Part shown: positions 1 to 8,247 of the stretch, piece after piece
Layout: every line of letters starts with the position of its first letter
How positions within the stretch are numbered: the first letter of the stretch is position 1
The notes under the pieces: model-generated
What the model was told of the DNA's origin: nothing
The model's input: the letters and a program-made list of their open reading frames with translations, nothing else
Databases searched by the model: none
Made by a program: the position numbers and the translations under genes
Assembly (NCBI GenBank): GCA_011390635.1
Contig: JAABSA010000031.1
Location: forward strand, 1 to 47,228
DNA from: Desulfotignum sp.
GTDB taxonomy: Bacteria; Desulfobacterota; Desulfobacteria; Desulfobacterales; Desulfobacteraceae
DNA length: 47,228 bases
Direction: 5' to 3'

Positions 1-2
1 GC

Positions 3-248
3 TTGATGCACCATGCTTTCAAAGGACAAGGTGATTATATGGTTGTCAATATGTCTGAAAATCGCGATCATCAGGTTTTTATCGACAAACAGCAGGCCGA
101 TGTCATGGACATTCTGAGAGACAGCATATTCAGCTGCCAGGATGTCATGGCAATCACACAAGATGAAAATACCGCATTAGATTTTATAAAAAAAATGGCA
201 GCCGGAAATGTGATCAAAGCAGCAGATATAGATCATGGAATCCAGTAA
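3..248 (+). CDS. Possible 3' end of an unknown protein (partial)
   Basis: An open frame runs in from the left window edge and stops at 246-248, giving about 81 residues. The sequence is mixed polar/hydrophobic without a membrane segment, with a predicted helix-rich tail ending ADIDHGIQ. I do not recognise a family. It faces the peptide-transporter operon tail to tail, with 39 bases between stops. The opposite strand has no comparable frame here, which favours this reading, but a chance frame is possible because the upstream part is not visible. Confidence 0.35.
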   Translation: MMHHAFKGQGDYMVVNMSENRDHQVFIDKQQADVMDILRDSIFSCQDVMAITQDENTALDFIKKMAAGNVIKAADIDHGIQ

Positions 249-287
249 AGACAAGACAAGGTGTTTTTAGAAATTGCTCTCCAAAAA

Positions 288-1112
288 TTATCTGCCGTAT
301 TTGAACCCGGGCTGCACTTTTATCAGTTGTTTGGTATAGGGATGTTCCGGGTGCCGGATGATGTTGTCCGCCGTGTTGATCTCCACAATATGGCCTTCGT
401 GGATAACCGCAATCCTGTCGCACAGGTATCTGGCAGCCGCCAGGTTATGGGTGATGAACAAAAAGGTCATACCGAAGGTTTCTTTGATTTCCTGGAGCAG
501 CTTGAACAACTGAATGGCAATGGTGGCATCCAGCATGGAAGTGGGTTCATCCGCCACGATAAATTCCGGCTCCACCACTATGGCCCTGGCAATGGCCACC
601 CGCTGGCGCTGACCACCGGAAAGCTGGTGGGGATACCGGTTGTAAAACGCTTTTCCCGGAGACAGCCCCACGGTTTCAAGGGTGTGGATCACCTTTTGCG
701 ATCGGGTTTCAGGGGTTCCGATCTTTTGGACAATCAAAGGCTCCATCACGGTTTCTGCAATGGACAGATGGGGGTTCAGGCTCTGGTAGGGATCCTGGAA
801 AATCATCTGAACCCGGGAACGGTATGCTTTTAAGGCGGATCCTTTAAAATCTCTGATGGGTGCTTTGTTGAACAGAATGTCTCCGGCAGTGGGCTGCTCC
901 AGCCGCACCAGCAGCCTGCCGGTGGTGGTTTTGCCGCTCCCGCTCTGTCCCACCAGCCCGTAGATTTCCCCTGTTTCAATTCCCAGATCAATGCTGTTCA
1001 AGGCCAGGACCCGGTTCTTTTGCCTGGAAAAAAATGTTTTTCTGGGGAAATAGGTTTTGGTCACGCCCTTCATTTCAACCAGCAGCGTTTTTTTAGAATC
1101 AGCCTTTCCCAT
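288..1112 (-). CDS. Oligopeptide/dipeptide ABC importer, second ATPase (OppF/DppF type)
   Basis: This is the cytoplasmic ATPase that, with the neighbouring OppD-type subunit, powers uptake of peptides or related solutes. The 274-residue protein has Walker A GQSGSGKT at 55-62, Q-loop FQDP near 105, ABC signature LSGGQ at 164-168, Walker B IVADEP near 185 and the switch His at 222. The C-terminal HPEHPYT stretch near 253 is the oligopeptide-family (oligo_HPY) tail. I chose the ATG at 1112 because GAGGTGG precedes it. An upstream frame exists but would overlap the oppD-like gene by over 100 bases. As called, it overlaps that gene by 14 bases, so the two are probably translationally coupled. It is the last gene of the operon. 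Substrate cannot be read from the ATPase. Confidence 0.93.
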   Translation of the reverse strand: MGKADSKKTLLVEMKGVTKTYFPRKTFFSRQKNRVLALNSIDLGIETGEIYGLVGQSGSGKTTTGRLLVRLEQPTAGDILFNKAPIRDFKGSALKAYRSRVQMIFQDPYQSLNPHLSIAETVMEPLIVQKIGTPETRSQKVIHTLETVGLSPGKAFYNRYPHQLSGGQRQRVAIARAIVVEPEFIVADEPTSMLDATIAIQLFKLLQEIKETFGMTFLFITHNLAAARYLCDRIAVIHEGHIVEINTADNIIRHPEHPYTKQLIKVQPGFKYGR

Positions 1113-2082
1113 GACCACCTCTGATAACGTCTGGTTCACAGCAAAAGGCCTTGTGGGTGGAAGATATCTGTACCCAGCCCGGTGCCTGTTTTCTGCAGGA
1201 ACCGGAACATACCTTGCAATTGTCGGCAAACCGGCAGGACCCGATATCCGATAAAAGATCCGGGGATTCCTTCATATCCGGAATCACGATATCATTGATA
1301 TTGTCCAACGACAGATAAGAACCCAGGAGGCTGCGGGTATAGGGATGACGGGGAGACCTGAACACCTCTTTTCTGGTGCCTGTTTCCACAATCTGGCCGG
1401 CATACATCACACAGATCTGATCACAGACCGATGCCACCACCGCAATGTCATGGGAAATAAAAATCAGGCCGGTGTGGGTTTTTTCCTGCACGTGTTTGAT
1501 TTCTCTGAGAATCTGATCCTGGACAATGACATCCAGGGCAGTGGTGGGTTCATCCGCAATAATAAGATCCGGATCACAGGCCAGGGCCATGGCAATAACC
1601 ACCCGCTGCTTCATGCCGCCGGAATATTCATGGGGATAATCTTTCATGCGCGCCACCGGGATATCCACCAGATCGAACAAGGCATTCAACCGGTCTGCCA
1701 GATCCGCATCAGACATGTCGGGCTGGTGGGTGATGATGGCCTCTTTGATCTGTTCATCCACCCGGTGCACCGGATTGAGTGCATTCATGGCCGCCTGGAA
1801 TATCATGGCGATTTTCGCCCCCCGCACCTTGCGCCACTGTTTTTCCGTCAGATGAACCAGATCTTCTCCCTGGAATTGAATACTGCCTTTCGGGATCACC
1901 GCATTATCGGGCAGCAGTCCCATCAGGGCCATGCCGATGGTGGTTTTGCCGCACCCGGACTCCCCCACAAACCCTAAAGGTCTGCCCTCTTCAAGATCAA
2001 AACTGATATTGTCCACCGCCTTGAGCAGCCCTTTTTTGGTCTGGTACCCGATGGTCAGGTTCTTTACAGATAAAAGTGTCAT
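1099..2082 (-). CDS. Oligopeptide/dipeptide ABC importer, first ATPase (OppD/DppD type)
   Basis: Cytoplasmic ATPase partner of the OppF-type subunit. The 327-residue protein carries Walker A GESGCGKT at 40-47, signature YSGGMKQR at 153-160, Walker B LIIADEPT near 173-180 and switch His 211. After the HPYTRSLL family tail it has a cysteine-rich end (Cys 283, 289, 292, 296, 314, 315). Cysteines in this position are common in OppD/DppD proteins, and some members bind an iron-sulfur cluster there; whether this one does is inference. The ATG at 2082 is preceded by AAAGGAGGGG inside the end of the permease gene, and only four bases separate the two genes. Confidence 0.93.
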   Translation of the reverse strand: MTLLSVKNLTIGYQTKKGLLKAVDNISFDLEEGRPLGFVGESGCGKTTIGMALMGLLPDNAVIPKGSIQFQGEDLVHLTEKQWRKVRGAKIAMIFQAAMNALNPVHRVDEQIKEAIITHQPDMSDADLADRLNALFDLVDIPVARMKDYPHEYSGGMKQRVVIAMALACDPDLIIADEPTTALDVIVQDQILREIKHVQEKTHTGLIFISHDIAVVASVCDQICVMYAGQIVETGTRKEVFRSPRHPYTRSLLGSYLSLDNINDIVIPDMKESPDLLSDIGSCRFADNCKVCSGSCRKQAPGWVQISSTHKAFCCEPDVIRGGHGKG

Positions 2083-2086
2083 GGGC

Positions 2087-2980
2087 TCAGACCTGCCCCT
2101 CCTTTCGCAATCTTGGATCCAGCACTTCGTCCATGGCCCGGCCCAGCATGTAAAACGCCAGGGTCAACAATGAGATACATACCCCCGGCGGTATCAGCCA
2201 GTAGGGTGCCTGAAACATATGACCCGATTTCCAGACCCATTGGAGCATCATTCCCCAGCTCACCTGGCTGGGATCTCCGAACCCCAGAAAGGACAATGCC
2301 GCTTCCACCAGGATGGCGGCAGTCACCCGGAAGGTCATGTACAAAAATGCCAGGGGCAGGACATTGGGCATGATATGCCGGAAAATAATACGCAGATGGG
2401 AGGCCCCGGCCACCCGGGACGCCTCGATAAACGGCCGGTGTTTCAATGACAGGGTCTGGGACCGGATAACGCGGGATACGGCAGGCCACCGCATGATGGC
2501 AATAATGAACACGATGATCCAGATGTTGAACTGACCGAACAAAGAAGCCAAAATCAGCAGGATCACCAGGGAGGGCAGCACCATGATGATATCCGCCGTG
2601 CGCATGAGAAAGGCATCCAGCAGTCCGCCGGTATAACCGGCAACCATGCCCACAAGGGTGCCGATGACAATACTGAAGAATGCTGCGGACAGCCCCACAA
2701 TAAAGGCCACCTTTGCCCCTTCCAGAAGCTGGGCCAGAAGATCACGGCCCACATTGTCCGTGCCCAGCCAGTGGGTGAGGCTGGGTCCCGTGGAAACCCT
2801 GATATCCGGATCGATGCCGGTCATGGGATCATACATGGGATCGATAAGGGGCACAAAAAAAGAGGCAATGGCCATGAACATGAATACCACCAGGATGATG
2901 ATACCGGTTTTGCCCAGGGGATTTTCAATAAAAATCTGCCATCCTTTGTAAAACCGCAGCAGAGAATACTTGTTCAGCAC
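2087..2980 (-). CDS. Oligopeptide ABC importer permease (OppC/DppC type)
   Basis: Inner-membrane permease of the peptide importer, about 297 residues with roughly six hydrophobic segments. It has the N-terminal segment typical of OppC followed by a periplasmic loop containing HWLGTDNVGRDLL, a hallmark of this subfamily. The cytoplasmic EAA loop is visible as EASRVAGASHLRIIFRHIMP, the contact site for the ATPases. No ATG fits. Two GTG codons, at 2986 and 2980, are candidates. The second sits seven bases after AAAGGA and is preferred, while the first is too close to that site. It lies between the OppB-type permease and the OppD-type ATPase in the usual A-B-C-D-F order. Confidence 0.92.
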   Translation of the reverse strand: MLNKYSLLRFYKGWQIFIENPLGKTGIIILVVFMFMAIASFFVPLIDPMYDPMTGIDPDIRVSTGPSLTHWLGTDNVGRDLLAQLLEGAKVAFIVGLSAAFFSIVIGTLVGMVAGYTGGLLDAFLMRTADIIMVLPSLVILLILASLFGQFNIWIIVFIIAIMRWPAVSRVIRSQTLSLKHRPFIEASRVAGASHLRIIFRHIMPNVLPLAFLYMTFRVTAAILVEAALSFLGFGDPSQVSWGMMLQWVWKSGHMFQAPYWLIPPGVCISLLTLAFYMLGRAMDEVLDPRLRKEGQV

Positions 2981-2998
2981 AGACACATCCTTTTTTTA

Positions 2999-3973
2999 CT
3001 AATAGGTGATCCTGGGATCCAGCCAGGCATACAATAGATCCACAATCAGGTTGGCAACCAGCACCACCAGAGCGATGAGCAGAAAACAGGCCTGGGCCAG
3101 GGGATAGTCATTGTTGCTCACCGCAAATATCAATTCTTTGCCGATCCCCGGCCAGGTAAAAATCTGCTCTGTCAGGGCACCGCCGTTGATGGAAAAAGCA
3201 AGGGAAAGTCCCACAGATGTGATTACGGGCAGAGCGGCATTCCGGGCAGCATGTTTGTTTCGGATCACCTTTTCACTCAGTCCCTTTGCCCGGGCCGTAA
3301 TGATATAATCTTCCCTGAGAACCGACAGCATGGATGAGCGCATCAGCAGAAGATAAGAGCCCAGGTTGATGATAAACAGTGTCATCAGCGGCAGCATCAG
3401 GTGATGAAGCACATCCAGAATCCGGACAAATAACGAAGCATTTCCCACCCAGAGTTGTGGAGACAGGACCCCGCCAAGAGGAAACAGCCCCAGCTTGAAT
3501 CCCAGAATCCACAAAAGAAGCAAAGCGAACCAGGGAATAAACAGGGTGTAACACACAAGGGCGGAAATGGACATGACATTATCCAGACGGGATCCTTTAT
3601 GCCAGGCGGCAATTTTGCCCAGAAATATCCCCGCAAATGCCGCCAGGACCGTGGATGTGGTAAACAAAAGGATGGTCCATTTGAGCTTGTCCACGATAAT
3701 ATGGGAAACCGGTTCCCCGTAATGAAAGGAAAAACCGAAACTGCCGGTTACAAAATTTTTCACATAAATAACATATTGCTCCCACAAAGGCCTGTCCAGG
3801 CCCATCTGCTCAATGAGATGGGCCATGTCTTCAGGGGTGAGCATGGGATCCACCATCTTGGATACGGGATCTCCCGGAGACAACCTGAACAAAAAGAACA
3901 GCACGGTCAGAATAATAAAAAAGATAACGGCAACTTCTACCAATTTTACCAGAATATAGATGGGTTTTCTCAT
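2999..3973 (-). CDS. Oligopeptide ABC importer permease (OppB/DppB type)
   Basis: Second inner-membrane permease of the importer, 324 residues. It starts with a membrane helix (VEVAVIFFIILTVLFFLFRL) followed by SPGDPV, the standard OppB/DppB opening. The EAA loop follows as ITARAKGLSEKVIRNKHAAR, and the GGALTEQIFTWPGIGKEL stretch near the end is also characteristic. The ATG at 3973 begins the conserved N-terminus; a longer frame to 4063 only adds residues overlapping the binding-protein gene and has no family support. The gap to the upstream lipoprotein stop is 23 bases, consistent with one transcript. Confidence 0.92.
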   Translation of the reverse strand: MRKPIYILVKLVEVAVIFFIILTVLFFLFRLSPGDPVSKMVDPMLTPEDMAHLIEQMGLDRPLWEQYVIYVKNFVTGSFGFSFHYGEPVSHIIVDKLKWTILLFTTSTVLAAFAGIFLGKIAAWHKGSRLDNVMSISALVCYTLFIPWFALLLLWILGFKLGLFPLGGVLSPQLWVGNASLFVRILDVLHHLMLPLMTLFIINLGSYLLLMRSSMLSVLREDYIITARAKGLSEKVIRNKHAARNAALPVITSVGLSLAFSINGGALTEQIFTWPGIGKELIFAVSNNDYPLAQACFLLIALVVLVANLIVDLLYAWLDPRITY

Positions 3974-3996
3974 TTTATCCCACAGATTTCCCGTAT

Positions 3997-5754
3997 CTAT
4001 TTTACCGGTTTGATCATGCACAGAGACCAGATACTGCCGATGCCGTCCACCTTTTCCACCCATCCGCTAAAGCGTTTGTTAACCGTGGCCTCAATGATAT
4101 GGGGATTATACAAAGGATAATAGGGCACATCTTCTAAAATCATTTCCTGCATGGTCCAGATCATCTGTTTTCGTTTTGCCACATCCACCATCAGCCGCTG
4201 GGCCTGGGCCAGTGTGTCAAACTCCGGGTTCCGATATCCACTCATGTTCCAGTCCCTGGGATTATCGTTTTCGGAGGAAAAAAAAGATCCCAGGTAATCG
4301 GGGTCCAGATCCAGCTTGCCATATCCCAAAACAAAGGCATCAAAATCGTGTTTTCCCTTCACCGTTTCCAGAAGAGAATTAAAGGACATGGGCCTGGCAA
4401 ATGCCGGAATTCCCAGCTGCCTGAGCCATTCCTGGATCATGGTGCCGGCGAAGGCGCGCTTGGGATCATAATCCGCCGGCGGGGTCAGAATAACAAATTT
4501 TGCCATTGCCTCTCCGGAGGGCAGCAGAATATCCGATGGTTTGGCCAGGGTACCATCGTCATTCACCGGCGGCACTTTCCAGGAATAACCGGCATCCTTA
4601 AGCATCTGCCAGGCCGCCTTTATACGCTGCTCCTGGTCCAGGCCGTCGCCGTATTTTCTGACATTGGGATTATGCCAGAAGTGGTTACCCGAAGGTATAA
4701 TGGAATGCATGGGGTTGCCGTGATCCTGGAGAATACGGTTGAGGATGAATTGTTTGTCCACCACCGTTGCCACAGCCTGGCGCAGGATTTTATCATCAAA
4801 AGGGGGCCTGCGCAGATTGAACCCCAGGTAGTAGAGGGCGCTTTTTTTGTTAAAATGCAGGTCAATGCCGGTGTTTTCTTCCAGATCCTTGATATAGCCG
4901 GGCTGTACATCCCACCAGTAATAATCGATATCCCCTTTTTTCAACGCCAGGATGGCCACATCAGAAGTTCCGTAAATAGTAAACAAAAGATTGTCCACAT
5001 AAGGGCCCAGATCAAGGCCGGCTATGGTTTTGCCCTGCCCGAAAAAATAGGGGTTTTTCGTCATGTGGAGATAGGCGCCTTTCTGGTATTCATGGAGTAT
5101 GAAAGGACCTGTTCCCAAGGGTTTTTCCACCTGATAATCCTGGAGGAAGCGCAGGGGCTTTTCCGTTGCCAGGGCATCTTTGGCCACCTGTTCCCACTCT
5201 TTTTTAGATACCATGGGGGCGGTCATGATCCGGGACATGAAAATAGCGGAAGGTTCTTTTAAATAAAATACCACGGTATGGGCATCAGGGGCCTCCACTT
5301 TTTCGATGAGTTGCCATTTGCTGTAGTACCGGGGAATTTTGAAATCAAAAAACAGCTGCTTTGTAAACAGCACATCTTCACTGGTAAAATCGGATCCGTC
5401 GGACCATTTGGCATCCCGCAGTTTGATGGTATAGGACAGGGCTTTTTCATCAAAGACTGCATCTTCTTCTGCCAGCCAGGGAATAATCTCCAGGGTCTTT
5501 GGATGGCGGTGGAACAAGGGCTGATAGATCTGTGACAGGATGTTGCGGGAGTTGCCGTCGGTGGCAAGCCAGATGTTCAGGGACCTGGGTTCTTCCGGCA
5601 GCCCTATTTTTAAAAACACACTCTCTTCGGATTTCTGGCATGACAACAGACCCCCTGTTATCACCATCAAAAAAACGGCCGGCAGCAGCAGTCTGCTTAC
5701 CTTTTTAGACCATCTGCTGAATTGGTTCTTTTTTGTTTTCTGAATTTGCTGCAC
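3997..5754 (-). CDS. Peptide-type ABC importer solute-binding lipoprotein (SBP family 5, OppA-like)
   Basis: Periplasmic receptor of the importer, about 585 residues. The N-terminus has a long basic region, a hydrophobic core and a lipobox ending LLSC (Cys 39 from the chosen start), so it should be a lipid-anchored lipoprotein. The mature part shows family-5 landmarks: EPRSLNIW, SYTIKLRDAKWSDGSDFTSEDVLFT, and GTGPFILHEYQKG. The start is a GTG at 5754, seven bases after an AGGAG site; a TTG further upstream lacks a good site. It overlaps the 3' end of the GshB-like gene by about 50 bases, which suggests translational coupling. The ligand is unknown. Family members bind di- and oligopeptides, nickel chelates or opines, so peptide is only the default guess. 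Confidence 0.9.
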   Translation of the reverse strand: MQQIQKTKKNQFSRWSKKVSRLLLPAVFLMVITGGLLSCQKSEESVFLKIGLPEEPRSLNIWLATDGNSRNILSQIYQPLFHRHPKTLEIIPWLAEEDAVFDEKALSYTIKLRDAKWSDGSDFTSEDVLFTKQLFFDFKIPRYYSKWQLIEKVEAPDAHTVVFYLKEPSAIFMSRIMTAPMVSKKEWEQVAKDALATEKPLRFLQDYQVEKPLGTGPFILHEYQKGAYLHMTKNPYFFGQGKTIAGLDLGPYVDNLLFTIYGTSDVAILALKKGDIDYYWWDVQPGYIKDLEENTGIDLHFNKKSALYYLGFNLRRPPFDDKILRQAVATVVDKQFILNRILQDHGNPMHSIIPSGNHFWHNPNVRKYGDGLDQEQRIKAAWQMLKDAGYSWKVPPVNDDGTLAKPSDILLPSGEAMAKFVILTPPADYDPKRAFAGTMIQEWLRQLGIPAFARPMSFNSLLETVKGKHDFDAFVLGYGKLDLDPDYLGSFFSSENDNPRDWNMSGYRNPEFDTLAQAQRLMVDVAKRKQMIWTMQEMILEDVPYYPLYNPHIIEATVNKRFSGWVEKVDGIGSIWSLCMIKPVK

Positions 5755-6727
5755 TGATTTTCTCCTCAATAAAGTCCACCACACGTTTTTCAAGTCTCTG
5801 GTTGTTGAACTGGTTAATTCGCGGGATTCCGCCGGGACTGACGCAATTGACTTCCACCAGCTTGTCTCCTATGATATCAATCCCCACAAAGTACAGACCG
5901 TCCTGCCGCAATTTGGGCTTGATGCGCCGGCAAAGGGCTTTTTGGGCCGGGGTAATCTCATGCCTGAAAGCCAGTGCACCGGCATGGACATTGGTGCGGA
6001 AATCACCGGACACGGATCTGCGGCCCATGGCACCCAGAATTTCCCCATCCAGCAGAAGAATGCGCACATCCCCTTCTTCCCTGACCTGTTGTAAATATTC
6101 CTGAACCATGATGGGCCGGCGCTCAGGATAGGGTTTGCCCGCCTTGACATAGTAGTTGATCAGGGAATTGAGATTTTCCTGGTCCTGGTTGCTGACCTTG
6201 ATCACCCCGTGGCCCCCGTGGCCATGCAGGGGTTTGATGACCATGGCACCGCCGAAATCATCAATGATCTTCTTCAGACGGTACGGATCCCTGGACACAT
6301 GGGTTTCTGGAATGATGTCCGGAAAATTGAGAATATAGGCTTTGCTGCTGCCGTTGAGCTGGCCCAGGGTACTGTTTACCAGAAACACCTGATCACTTAC
6401 AGGACCTAAAAATTCCAGCACCTCATAATTGATGGGCGGGTTTTTTCGCAAAAACAGAACATCCAGGTCTGTCACTGTTTCAAATATCAATTCTTCTTTG
6501 TCCAGACAATGGAGGAGATCCGTCCAGTAGGCCTGGATGGAATGATTTTTCGCCACCGAAATACGGCGCATTCTGGCCACCACTTCATTTTTGCGGACAT
6601 AAATATCATGGGGTTCGAGGAAAAAAACCTCATGATCCCGCTGGTTGCACTCATACATGATATGGGCAGTGGTGTCCCAGACCGGGTCGATCTGCCGTAA
6701 ATCATCCATTAAAAATGCGATTTCCAT
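5705..6727 (-). CDS. gshB: GshB-like ATP-grasp ligase (glutathione synthetase family)
   Basis: ATP-grasp enzyme of 340 residues, close to the length of bacterial glutathione synthetase, which joins gamma-glutamylcysteine and glycine. The N-terminal GshB domain (IAFLMDDL at 3-10, FLEPHDIYV, LDVLFLRKNPP) and the ATP-grasp core (VIKPLHGHGGHGV at 163-175, VGIDIIGDKLVEVNCVSPGG at 281-300) are all present. The segment at 239-251 (VSGDFRTNVHAGA) differs from what I recall of E. coli GshB and resembles the RimK-type motif, so the true substrate may differ. No gamma-glutamylcysteine ligase gene is in the window. It is the first gene of the importer operon and overlaps the binding-protein gene, an unusual pairing. 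A sigma-70-like promoter lies upstream. Confidence 0.75.
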   Translation of the reverse strand: MEIAFLMDDLRQIDPVWDTTAHIMYECNQRDHEVFFLEPHDIYVRKNEVVARMRRISVAKNHSIQAYWTDLLHCLDKEELIFETVTDLDVLFLRKNPPINYEVLEFLGPVSDQVFLVNSTLGQLNGSSKAYILNFPDIIPETHVSRDPYRLKKIIDDFGGAMVIKPLHGHGGHGVIKVSNQDQENLNSLINYYVKAGKPYPERRPIMVQEYLQQVREEGDVRILLLDGEILGAMGRRSVSGDFRTNVHAGALAFRHEITPAQKALCRRIKPKLRQDGLYFVGIDIIGDKLVEVNCVSPGGIPRINQFNNQRLEKRVVDFIEEKISAANSENKKEPIQQMV

Positions 6728-6791
6728 GATACCTGTTCAAGACCTCCGGGTGCTGGTATTCTTCGGTAAAAAAAATGGCACGGGTCTGTCT

Positions 6792-6820
6792 TTTGTAAGC
6801 TATGACAGCATAATTGTCAA
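6792..6820 (-). promoter_or_regulatory. Putative sigma-70 promoter for the gshB-like/importer operon
   Basis: On the minus strand a perfect TTGACA (6820-6815) is followed after 17 bases by TACAAA (6797-6792). Transcription would begin near 6785, about 58 bases before the gshB-like start codon. The position in the 196-base divergent spacer is right for the five- or six-gene operon. The -10 box matches four of six consensus bases. Confidence 0.5.
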
Positions 6821-6923
6821 ACCCTTATGTAATTTTAACGAAAGACAAGACAAAGGCTTTTGATTTGTGTATCATTGTTATTCAGGCTGTATGTACCACC
6901 TACCAAACACCCGGAGGATAATC

Positions 6924-8156
6924 ATGGGAGACACCCTTTTCATACAATTTTATAATAAGACGCACAGCGGCTGGTTTGACCTGTGCAACGGCTTTTCAGA
7001 TACCTGGGACCTGTGCCGCAGCAAAGGGGAGTTTCTGTGGATACCCCTTGATCTGGATACAGACCGGTGGTATGACGAGAGCGCTTATACCCGGATTCCG
7101 CTTCCCATCCAAAAAGGCACCGTATATGTAAGTGCCAGTTACGTGAACCAGTTGTACCAGGCTTTTTTATGGGCCATCCAGTATCCGGACATCACCTTTA
7201 TCGCAGGCGGACCTGTGACCTCGGAACGGTATTGTGCAGAACCGGGCTGGCATTCGGTGCATTTCAAGGTGGAACAACCGCTGCCGGCCAATCTGGTTTT
7301 AACGGGCCAAAGTGTTGAATCCCTGTTTGGAGTTCCCGAATTTTCCGGCAGGTGGCACCTGGAAGTACCCGCCCAGATCCCGGAAAACAGCCGGATCTAT
7401 TTTTCCTATACCCTTGAAAACCAATGCTATTGGAAAAAATGTCCTTTTTGTTCCATTGCCCAGCATTCTTCCGACCATTTCAGAAAACGCAAGGTTCTGG
7501 ATCTGGCCTTTACAGACCTGGATTACGCCGGACATAAAATTGTCCGGCTCAACACCGGGTCCATGACCCCGGAGCATATCCGAAGCATTCTGCCCCTTTT
7601 ACCCGTAACCCCGGATATGGAATACCGTTTTTTCATGCGGGCTGCGGCAGCAGAAACCCGGGCCATGGAAGCGGCGGTGTCCAAAATGCAGGGACAGATT
7701 CCCGACTGCACCCTGGGATTCGGCATTGAATTTCCTTCAGACCGCATGTGGCAGTATCTTAACAAGGGCACCCGCATGGAAGAGGTAATAAAAACCCTTG
7801 CATTCTGCACAAAAACCGGTTTCAAAGTCAATGCCAATGTGATTTTAGGCTGGAACAACCTGGTGGAACAGGACCTGACTGATCTGGAAGGATTCATGGA
7901 AAACCTGTCCGCAGACACTGTCACCACCCTTCAGCTGCGTTGGCTGTTTGCCCATCCCTATACCAAAATTTACGAAACCTATGAAGGAGTGGAAAACAGT
8001 ATCCGGCTGGGTCCCTTTAACTGCGGGTTCAATGTCAGGGTGAGCCCGGAGCAGCAAGAATTGAACCAGCGGGCCGCAAAAATCATTAAAAGATACTGTG
8101 ACAAAAAGGGCATTACCCTGCAGGGGTACAAAAACCTGGAAAAGGGGTTGTCGTGA
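6924..8156 (+). CDS. Radical SAM protein with B12-binding-like N-terminus
   Basis: A 410-residue protein with a central cysteine cluster CYWKKCPFC (Cys 168, 173, 176) expected to hold the [4Fe-4S] cluster that cleaves S-adenosylmethionine. The spacing is CX4CX2C rather than the canonical CX3CX2C. The N-terminal 130 residues resemble a cobalamin-binding Rossmann fold (VYVSASYVNQ, then FIAGGPVTSERY at 92-103), but the DXHXXG cobalamin motif is not evident. Downstream, FGIEFPSDRMWQYLNKGT and NANVILGWNNL fit the radical SAM barrel. ATG 6924 follows CGGAGGATAATC. It is divergent from the ligase/importer operon. Such proteins modify peptides, RNA or small molecules; the substrate here is not readable. 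Confidence 0.75.
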   Translation: MGDTLFIQFYNKTHSGWFDLCNGFSDTWDLCRSKGEFLWIPLDLDTDRWYDESAYTRIPLPIQKGTVYVSASYVNQLYQAFLWAIQYPDITFIAGGPVTSERYCAEPGWHSVHFKVEQPLPANLVLTGQSVESLFGVPEFSGRWHLEVPAQIPENSRIYFSYTLENQCYWKKCPFCSIAQHSSDHFRKRKVLDLAFTDLDYAGHKIVRLNTGSMTPEHIRSILPLLPVTPDMEYRFFMRAAAAETRAMEAAVSKMQGQIPDCTLGFGIEFPSDRMWQYLNKGTRMEEVIKTLAFCTKTGFKVNANVILGWNNLVEQDLTDLEGFMENLSADTVTTLQLRWLFAHPYTKIYETYEGVENSIRLGPFNCGFNVRVSPEQQELNQRAAKIIKRYCDKKGITLQGYKNLEKGLS

Positions 8157-8247
8157 CCTCCTGATTGTAAAACACCTGCACTGTCGTCTTTCCGGTGCCT
8201 TGTTTAATGACGAAAAAAAAGACAGTTACCTTGGGGGAGACCCGATA

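Noticed and set aside
6775-6790. A TGGCACG sequence in the gshB/radical SAM spacer as a sigma-54 promoter
   Set aside because: The -12 element reads TC where GC is required at the correct spacing.
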